DNA from: Gracilaria gracilis
Lineage: Eukaryota > Rhodophyta > Florideophyceae > Gracilariales > Gracilariaceae
DNA: 64,000 bases
Assembly: GCA_030374805.1 (NCBI GenBank)
Contig: JARGSG010000203.1
Span: forward strand, 682,001 to 746,000
Reading direction: 5' to 3'
This document shows, one piece after another, positions 57,507 through 64,000 of the stretch. The notes under the pieces were generated by a model. The model was given only the letters and a program-made list of their open reading frames with translations. It had not been told where the DNA came from and ran no database searches. A program made the translations under genes and the position numbers. Position 1 is the stretch's first letter, and each line of letters opens with the position of its first letter.

Positions 57507-58439
57507 TTACAGTTGCCAAGTTCGAATATACATCACCTCGAAATCGCCGTAGTTGTCATCAGCGCTGGGGTCTTCAATCCATCTAAAGTACTCGCGATCA
57601 AACTGCACCCGCATCTGCGCATTACGAAATTCCCCGCCATGATTCAGATTCCTCACCAATTCGTCGTTCAAATACCAACAAACTTTTTCCTTGGTCCATA
57701 GAAGGCCCACTTTTATGAACTTTTCTCTGCTCAGATCCCTGTCCGAAATCACCCACTTTGAGTTCTCGTGGTCCGTGCGTCTGTTTCCATTCTTTTCAAA
57801 ACTATGGACGTTCATCAAATATTGATGGCTCAATGGTGTGCCTCTATTACGAATCAAACCAGTGCTGTACTCAAAGGCATCAATCTCACGTTCTCGACCG
57901 CCTATTTCTTTCAGCCAAAACGCACTGGATAACGTAGAATCTCCGAGCTTGACAACGGTCTCAAAGTATCCATACGTGATAGTATCGACGCTCCTAACAA
58001 ATGATCCTGTATAAAACTTTTGCTCGTTACTCATCCTTGAGTTAATTGCAGCTCGGTTACCTCTCTCAAAAACCCTTAGGAAGCCATCGGTAGGGGCATC
58101 GTGCTCACGAACCTGCAACACCATGGATCTTCCGTTATACAATACATTGTTCATATCAAAAACGGCTGGGAATCGTCCTTGCCAGTGATTTCTGGTGGTC
58201 CACCTCTGTAGTTGGCGCATAGGCACGATCTCAGTGTTACTTTCTCTGTTGAATTCCGAAGAAAAGTCATAATTCTTTCTCCATTTTTTTCCGGATGGCG
58301 CTTCGTTCAAAATGTAGTTCGGTGGGGGGTCGCTGTGGCCGTTTGGATCATTCGGATTGATCTGCAATGTTGGAAGAGATATGCGGGAGGGTAAGTTTCC
58401 CACATCTCTCCAGTTCGGAGGAAACCTTCTTTCAGACAT
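57507..58439 (-). CDS. GH16-family glycoside hydrolase (agarase/carrageenase/porphyranase type)
   Basis: The ORF has 310 residues. The catalytic signature EIDAFE sits at residues 185-190: E185 nucleophile, D187, E190 acid/base, in the E-x-D-x-x-E form with a beta-bulge found in agarases and carrageenases. Upstream are GYFETVVKLG (about 157-166) and AFWLKEIGGR (about 173-182), and the end YIRTWQL is the usual last beta-strand. It should hydrolyse or transglycosylate a wall galactan. The stop overlaps a GTAAGT donor. Splicing 57510-57422 would replace the last codon and add 25 residues, ending at 57343. No signal peptide is seen at this start, and a GTAAGT just upstream of the ATG (about 58440) with a TTGCAG acceptor near 58365 hints at an undetected 5' exon. 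The substrate is unproven. Confidence 0.85.
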   Translation of the reverse strand: MSERRFPPNWRDVGNLPSRISLPTLQINPNDPNGHSDPPPNYILNEAPSGKKWRKNYDFSSEFNRESNTEIVPMRQLQRWTTRNHWQGRFPAVFDMNNVLYNGRSMVLQVREHDAPTDGFLRVFERGNRAAINSRMSNEQKFYTGSFVRSVDTITYGYFETVVKLGDSTLSSAFWLKEIGGREREIDAFEYSTGLIRNRGTPLSHQYLMNVHSFEKNGNRRTDHENSKWVISDRDLSREKFIKVGLLWTKEKVCWYLNDELVRNLNHGGEFRNAQMRVQFDREYFRWIEDPSADDNYGDFEVMYIRTWQL

Positions 58440-58444
58440 ACTTA

Positions 58445-60337
58445 CCAGTGTCTTCTAGACAACCTCCCCCACAGGTAATGTTGATAAGATGCGGATGAGA
58501 CGAGTTCTGGCGTCGGCTACAAGCCTCATACCAAGACAAAGACATATATGGCAAGGAGAGGCTGTGATCCTTCCTAGAAGAGTTCTACGCAAGGCCAGTC
58601 AACAACAGTACAAATCGATCAAGTCCGATACGAAAAGTTTGACCCTTGCGCAGACTACGTTGCGCGAGATGCCAAGTCATAGAAAATTCAGTCCCCAGTC
58701 CCATATTTATTCACCTGCACCATGAATTTGGACTCCTGTCAAACAGCATTTCTTTCTTAAGCGCAGTACTTTTCCTATGCGGGTCGGAAAGTTGGTTAAG
58801 CTCCAAGTCAATGGAGTTATGACTTGTTAGTAACTCTGGGGGCCTTGATTTCACTTGGGTTTGTCCCTAGATATCAAACCAGAATGCTCAGAAGCATATG
58901 TTTTGGACATGCAGCACGTATAGGTTCGTCAAATACCCGAATAAGGAGCGTTAGTCGCGCAAAAACTGTCGATTTGATATAAGAAGATGGTGATGAATAA
59001 GCTTCAGTATAGAGGTCCAATATTTGCTTGTTGTGCACACATACGGATTTCTACGACTCATGTACGATGGCCCGTCGCAAGGGCAAGTTCATTTGATCAG
59101 CGTGTGTAACCTCTAGTCGATGTTGGGCAGCAGGGCTATCACGAGGGCCAATGCGAAGAAAGCAATTGGGGTCATGTCGAAGTGGTCTACAAAGAAGGCC
59201 ACTATTCATAGCCACATTTGTACGTGCGGAGAAATGCACAGATACACCAAGTAGCTGCTACAGAAATTCGGCTGAATGAATCCGCGACAAGGTATGAACT
59301 GTGAAATGTGTCTCAGTGGCCGTGGATTGGGGCGTAGTAGATAGAGGTGCTGGGGCCCTGTTGCTTGAAACTGAAGCTGGGACAAGGTAAGATATGGGAG
59401 GGTCTACGTGTAGATAGACAAGGCGACTGAAGGTGTATCTACATGCTGACAGAACAAACAGTTTGGCCCAGGCCCGGGCTGGCAGCACCTGATGCCGAAT
59501 TGGTTTCCCAGCACTTTACAAGGGCAGCTACGTGAAGGTACAACGGTAACGAGACGAGGGCAAAGGACAAGATGGACAAAATGATTGGCGTTTGAGGTGC
59601 GACAACAGGTGGAACTGTTGAACGCGTGTAGGTGAGGTAAACGTGTATGTGTGGTGTTGGTGTCGTTTTCTTTCGACTGCTGTTGGCGAACACCTGCGAT
59701 TGCTTCGCTGTTGCTCTCCGCCCTGCGCAGGGATCCTCCTGACAAGTCAGCATTCTGTCAGCTGCTCCTTGCTGTGCTACTACTTAGATACGTATACTTT
59801 TGTCCTTTGAACGAAGAAGGCTGTTCCAAAGTCTGAACTGAGGACGGCGATCGTAGCAGCATCGCTGCTTCCACATCGGGTGTATCGGAACGACGTGCGC
59901 CATTCGATTCATCTGTGACGTGCAACTGGCGTGCAGGCAAATTGTAGTGACTCACCTCGCGCTGTTCATACTCCAAAGCGTATTTTCTATTCAAGACGGG
60001 CTACATTATATTAGAAACATTGCTGTTGTCGTCCCCATTCCCTCGACACCCAATCAACGCGTCGGTGGGTGCCGACTTGTTGGCAGCCTTCGGGACAAAT
60101 TCAGTTCGACAAAGTCTGAAATTCGAATCGCACTTGGGAGAATGAGTCACATTCCATTTTGCTCACCAGCACAACACAGTTTGAATGCAGCTTGCAATCA
60201 CACATCTTGTCTGAACATCTCTCTCTCTAAGAAAGGGCTTGCGACTATCTCAAGAGTAACAACAAGCGCTGGTCTCTTACGAATTTAAAGATAGAGTTAG
60301 ATAACGGTACTGTAAACCCACAGGAAGGTAACGAGAG
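58445..60337. other. no supported gene
   Basis: Frames up to 113 codons on either strand without domains. A minus frame at 59753-59439 contains one hydrophobic run (IILSILSFALVSLPLYLHVA), but its neighbours are low complexity. No repeats or hairpins of note. Confidence 0.45.
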
Positions 60338-60796
60338 TTGGGGACCACTATCTCCTGTTGGTGTGTATCTTCTTCCGTTGAGCAGTTGAGGAAGAGGGAA
60401 ATAGCATTGATGAAAACCGCCGTTCAACTGCGTTTCGCCAAGTACAACGGCACCAATCACAATTCAACATTCGTTTGTCTGGAGACTCCTAGCGATACGT
60501 ATCCAAGGAGGGGGAGCAATATGATACCTATTCGATCCCATCCCATCACAAATGGAAAAGTGGAGGCCACGGCGACCCACACAACAGTGCGTCCTCAGGC
60601 AAGGATGACTCACCCAACATTGTAGGTCTCTCTTTTCTACTGACTATTCCAACCATGTAGAAATTCTTGTGCGCTAGCTTTCATTCGGCAGAGTGGCTCT
60701 GCGTCCAAAACCATTAAGGTTGAGTCACAGATGCTGTCCAAGAAGCAGAAGCCGCCGGTAAATCTCGCGAAAATACCCGACTGTGATCCGATTTGA
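60338..60796 (+). CDS. small hypothetical protein, possibly two exons
   Basis: Exon 60338-60621 and exon 60661-60796 sum to 420 bases (139 residues plus stop) when joined over a 39-bp interval with donor GTAGGT, a pyrimidine-rich stretch with CTGAC, and acceptor ATGTAG. The second exon reads CALAFIRQSGSASKTIKVES and ends KIPDCDPI, which looks coding. The first contains KTAVQLRFAKYNGTNHNSTF. Without splicing the ORF stops at 60623-60625 after 95 residues. A 39-bp intron is unusually short, so the model is uncertain. No domain is recognised. Met25 (MKTAVQL) is an alternative start. Confidence 0.35.
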
Positions 60797-60832
60797 GTTA
60801 ATGATTAACGATTCAGCTGTAGTGGAACGACA

Positions 60833-61090
60833 ATGGTTGAAATAACTATTTCTTGTCAACGGAAGTCGAGAAGAGGCTCTGACTCTCATCAGAGAAGTAA
60901 ACAACCCTTCATATCATACGATATGATGCTGTTGTGGAGAAAACAAACGCCTGAGACTCCATGGCTTTCTTCCTTATCAAAATTACACGAAGCTTTTCTC
61001 ACAACGAAAGCTCTCTATGCTAATGAATCACCTTGCTGTGCAGACATACTAGTTTTTTCGGATGTTTGTTCATTAAAGTTTGAACTGTAG
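60833..61090 (+). CDS. small hypothetical ORF, 85 residues
   Basis: The frame reads SYDMMLLWRKQTPETPWLSS and SLSKLHEAFLTTKALYANES, amphipathic and without a domain. It follows the previous gene by 36 bases and precedes the secreted protein by 128 bases in the same orientation. It may be an exon of either neighbour or chance. Confidence 0.22.
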   Translation: MVEITISCQRKSRRGSDSHQRSKQPFISYDMMLLWRKQTPETPWLSSLSKLHEAFLTTKALYANESPCCADILVFSDVCSLKFEL

Positions 61091-61218
61091 ATATGCCAGG
61101 CGTCAGTCCCAAACGCACTTAAGAAGGCGAGATTTGTCGAAAGAAGAGTACATCCTCTCGGAAGAAGTGCGGTGATACCCCTTTTCGGAGCTTCGCTTCG
61201 CGACCTTTTCTCAGTACA

Positions 61219-61758
61219 ATGAAACTTTCTTTACTCTCCGTGGTCTTGCTTTTTTCATTGCAGCTGGTATATGGTGAACTTATAACATGTGCGGATAGCA
61301 CACATTCATTATGCACTCTTGAGAACGGAGTGCGGGTATCGTGTGCTGAAGGCAACATTTTCCCCTCACCAGAAGCACAAGATGAAGAACCTATGCAAAC
61401 TGAACTACCGCAACGATCCAGTTTCCTGTCTTCAAGACAAGCAATCGTCTATGACTCGATCCATCTGAAAACCTCCAATCGTTACATCATATCTCACCGA
61501 GCGTTTACTGACACCCAATTTGATTCAGGACCTGTCGAATTATCGTTGGAATACGAACCGATTGATTACTATTTCAGTTGTGTTCCTGATATTGGCCTCC
61601 TCGCTTTTGGCCACCCAATTGGTTGCTGCAGAGCTTGTCCGAGAACATGTGGAGGAAGACTATGCACTAGTCGAAGCTCTGGTTCCTTAACTTGTTGCGA
61701 CGGCTGCTCTTACTTGAGTGGGAGTGGGAGTGGGCTTGGGTTTGGCTTCGCTCGCTAA
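61219..61758 (+). CDS. secreted Cys-rich protein of unknown function
   Basis: This clean 179-residue ORF begins with a textbook signal peptide, MKLSLLSVVLLFSLQLVYG, with cleavage likely after Gly19. The mature N-terminus has paired Cys residues (ELITCADSTHSLCTLENG, then VSCAEG). The middle is polar with an aromatic segment (LSLEYEPIDYYFSCVPDIG). The C-terminus packs Cys pairs (GCCRACPRTCGGRLC, LTCCDGC) before a Gly/Ser tail. The Cys number suggests a disulfide-stabilised wall, matrix or defence protein, but no family is recognised. No transmembrane segment follows the signal. Start choice is supported by the signal peptide. Confidence 0.75.
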   Translation: MKLSLLSVVLLFSLQLVYGELITCADSTHSLCTLENGVRVSCAEGNIFPSPEAQDEEPMQTELPQRSSFLSSRQAIVYDSIHLKTSNRYIISHRAFTDTQFDSGPVELSLEYEPIDYYFSCVPDIGLLAFGHPIGCCRACPRTCGGRLCTSRSSGSLTCCDGCSYLSGSGSGLGFGFAR

Positions 61759-61759
61759 A

Positions 61760-63600
61760 CTTTGCCTACGACCGACTGGAAGGAGTATCAGCGCTTCGAG
61801 AAGCTAGCTTCCCGTGAAGAAAGGTCGCAAAGCTCCTCTGTCAAGAGCGTAGGTTTCTTATGATTACTATTTCTAAAGTTTTGGAGTTGTATTAAAAAAA
61901 AATACACGTTTCGCCAAAACTGCAGTGAGACAGAAGTGGTCTAAAACAATAAAAACTTTTTTTGCTTTTGGTTGGTTTGCCCATGCTCTTTGCATTTTAA
62001 AAGGTTGATATATGTTCCAGAGATAAGGTTAAATTGATAGTACCAAACATTTGGTACAAAGAGGAGAAAACTTTGAAGAAGGTTGTCACGAAAAAAAGCA
62101 TTTTTTGGAGTTTGACTGATTGCCAATCCCGAATGGGGAAGCCCTGGAAAGTTTTTTGCCTTGCAAAAAATGTCATTTGTTGGCAGTGGAATGTGAGACA
62201 ACTGGGGTACAAAAGCGTCTGGGCGGACAGCTAATGAACGTGGACAACGATTCTTGTAGTGAGCTCCCGCATGGAATGATCCAAACAGCGTATCTGTCCC
62301 AAAAGAGGGGAAAATGCGCCGTGTGACACGGAGCACTTGTTAAGGTGAATATCCAGCCCAGTGAACCTGTTTTTGAAATAGCTGTAAGCATTCTATATAT
62401 AAGCGGTAAATTCGGCCACAGCCATTTGTTGTGAAAGATACTACCAAAAAGAGGCAGACTGCAAGATTTTCTCAGAATTTGATGGAGCATTCTCTACTTT
62501 GGTGTTTTGAGCTAAAAGCTCAAAACACCTAGCTGTTCAACTTTTTATTTGCACGAACAACTTTAAAGTGTTGTTTCAAAAACGGGATTTTGGAGGGCGA
62601 TTTTGGCATGCTAGCTTGAGCTACAAGCATGTCTTGCCCAGCACAACTCGTTTTGCAAACCAGGTTTTCATATGATTCTCACCAAAATTATACAAGCAAG
62701 AGGCCGGAGAATGTTCTTTTGCATGCAGCTTGAAAGAGATTAAAAAATTGTTTAGAACCAGAATGGGACTCAAACGATCGTAGTTGGGTCTGAGAAAGGG
62801 CGCTTCGAATAGGCGAAATGATACAAAGACGGCCGCTGAACTCCGTCATTTTGTTGATTAGGCGCCGAACAGAGCCACTTGAGATTCAATGTCCACTAAA
62901 AACAAATAAATCTATGAAGGTTCGTTTTATTGACTCGCACCGCGCACGAGTTACAATTTAAAGTGAAAGCCGTTTCAGACGTCTACGAGAAGGTGCACTC
63001 TTTTGCCTGTATCTACCGATCGCCAAATCAAAGAGCTTGATACTCCGCCGTGTAGAAGCCAAGACCAGTAGCTTTTATTCAAGACAAACTAAGTGCAAAT
63101 TGGACCGGTCGTTGCGACGCTAGAGTCGTTTACATTCGCAGAACGAGAGCGAATAAGAAAATAGAAATTGATTTCCAAATGGAAACCATTCACAAAGCAC
63201 ACAAGACCCAAATTCCTGTTTACAAGGGTTGTTAGATGCCATCCTTCCCAACTTCAAATACTGTTGGTGTCGCCAAATTTGTTATTTAGGAAGAATCTCC
63301 ATCTATGAAGCGGAAGTCAGACAATTTTGTTGTCTACTTGTGCACTCAGGTTTACTGAACCACTCCCCTACCGCAAACCCGAATCACCCCAAAGAGCTGA
63401 ACCAAAGTGATAAGTGATTTCAAATGCTTCCTTGTAAGAGAAAGAAATATGATAGTTTTTCCACAACCTCTGATTACCCAGAAGAAAATAAATACTATTG
63501 GGTGGACGTTATAAATAAATGAAACTGAATCATTCGTATCGGGTATACACGCAAGCCCTTGCTTCAACGATGTGTATATTGAACAGGTGCTGCTGTTGAA
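61760..63600. other. no supported gene; one strong hairpin
   Basis: Frames are short. GGTGTTTTGAGCT AAA AGCTCAAAACACC at 62502-62530 is a perfect 13-bp hairpin, and CATGCTAGCTTGAGCTACAAGCATG near 62608 is an imperfect one. No Pol II or Pol III signals could be tied to them. Confidence 0.55.
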
Positions 63601-63996
63601 TCAAAACGCCCCATCTCCAAAGGACGTAAATGCGGCATTCAGTCCCCTCGGATTGTCGATAAAGTACACGGCAAGTGTAGGCGTAGTACTAAACGGATGT
63701 AGGGCAATGCCGCCGCCTTGGTTCTCCCAACTGAACCACTCAGGAAGCTTATAGACTGAGGACCAACCGCCAGTAACTTTTCCGGCGCTGTCAAGATCTT
63801 TCCCAACCATATAGTAGCCTTCGTTCTTTTCACGAGGATTATCAATGAAGAAAATCACAATATCCAGTTTTCCATTGCCGGTTGTATCAGCAACCGCCAC
63901 ACCCCCACCCTGGTTCTCCCAGCTGAACCAGTTTGGCACTTCAAAGGGCTCGCTCCAACTCGCCGGCGTTCCTTCCTCATTCATGTTGTAGCCCAC
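63601..63996 (-). CDS. repeat protein with WFSWENQGGG units (VCBS/FG-GAP-like), 5' end outside the window
   Basis: The frame is open to the right edge, so the start at 63996 may be internal. Two units of about 65 residues are visible, each with P-x-WFSWENQGGG, an alanine/isoleucine strand, (G)NGKLDIVIFFIDNPR in unit 1 or LAVYFIDNPRG in unit 2, then YYMVGKDLDSAG in unit 1. The D-x-x-GNGKLD turn of unit 1 is like the calcium-binding loop of FG-GAP/VCBS beta-propeller repeats. Such proteins are usually extracellular. The visible C-terminus, FGDGAF, may be the true end or an exon end. Confidence 0.6.
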   Translation of the reverse strand: MGYNMNEEGTPASWSEPFEVPNWFSWENQGGGVAVADTTGNGKLDIVIFFIDNPREKNEGYYMVGKDLDSAGKVTGGWSSVYKLPEWFSWENQGGGIALHPFSTTPTLAVYFIDNPRGLNAAFTSFGDGAF

Positions 63997-64000
63997 TCGA

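Overview
The window looks like nuclear DNA of a multicellular red alga, with a florideophyte such as Chondrus crispus as the best guess. This is inferred from a GH16 galactan-hydrolase-type gene, sparse host genes with few short introns (GTAAGT donors, one TACTAAC branch point), and a heavy load of Ty1/copia and DIRS-like elements. No bacterial-style operons, rRNA or CRISPR arrays were seen. The species cannot be proven from the sequence alone.

Layout. The left end (1-5.8 kb) holds a perfect 48-bp palindrome, the first exon of a probable GNAT acetyltransferase, an intact five-exon ionotropic-glutamate-receptor-like gene (630-2519, minus) and a basic, Cys-rich 198-residue ORF. From 5.8 to 13 kb I see no convincing intact gene. 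A decayed, roughly two-unit Ser/Thr/Pro-rich repeat lies at 8.3-9.4 kb and a copia RNase H scrap at 13.0-13.5 kb. From 13.7 to 20 kb there is a compact, strongly strand-skewed block of decayed genes plus one intact 314-residue ORF. One of the decayed genes carries a 2-oxoglutarate/Fe(II)-dioxygenase-like domain. This block is the best candidate in the window for something undescribed. From 20.3 to 21.4 kb there are four copies of a hairpin-forming repeat, followed by a decayed unknown gene (21.8-23.0 kb) and an EnSpm/CACTA-type (Tnp2) DNA transposon remnant (23.7-27.2 kb).

From 27.8 to 53.6 kb the sequence is mostly retroelement. It contains a very young copia element with nearly identical 384-bp LTRs, a GCGAG target duplication and a Tudor-like domain; a decayed, internally shortened copia; an old copia with short LTRs; a fourth copia-like fossil with a 304-bp inverted-repeat element inserted in it; and a DIRS-like tyrosine-recombinase element. 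The right end (54-64 kb) returns to host-type sequence. It holds a Harbinger-like MITE with a TAA duplication, a tRNA-like Pol III promoter, a GH16 gene, a small two-exon gene, a secreted Cys-rich protein and, running off the right edge, a protein with internal WFSWENQGGG repeats.

The host genes do not form an operon. The iGluR-like receptor and the secreted protein are membrane or export proteins. The GH16 enzyme would act on wall galactans, but no signal peptide is visible at its annotated start. All assignments rest on reading motifs by eye; no database or alignment search was run.
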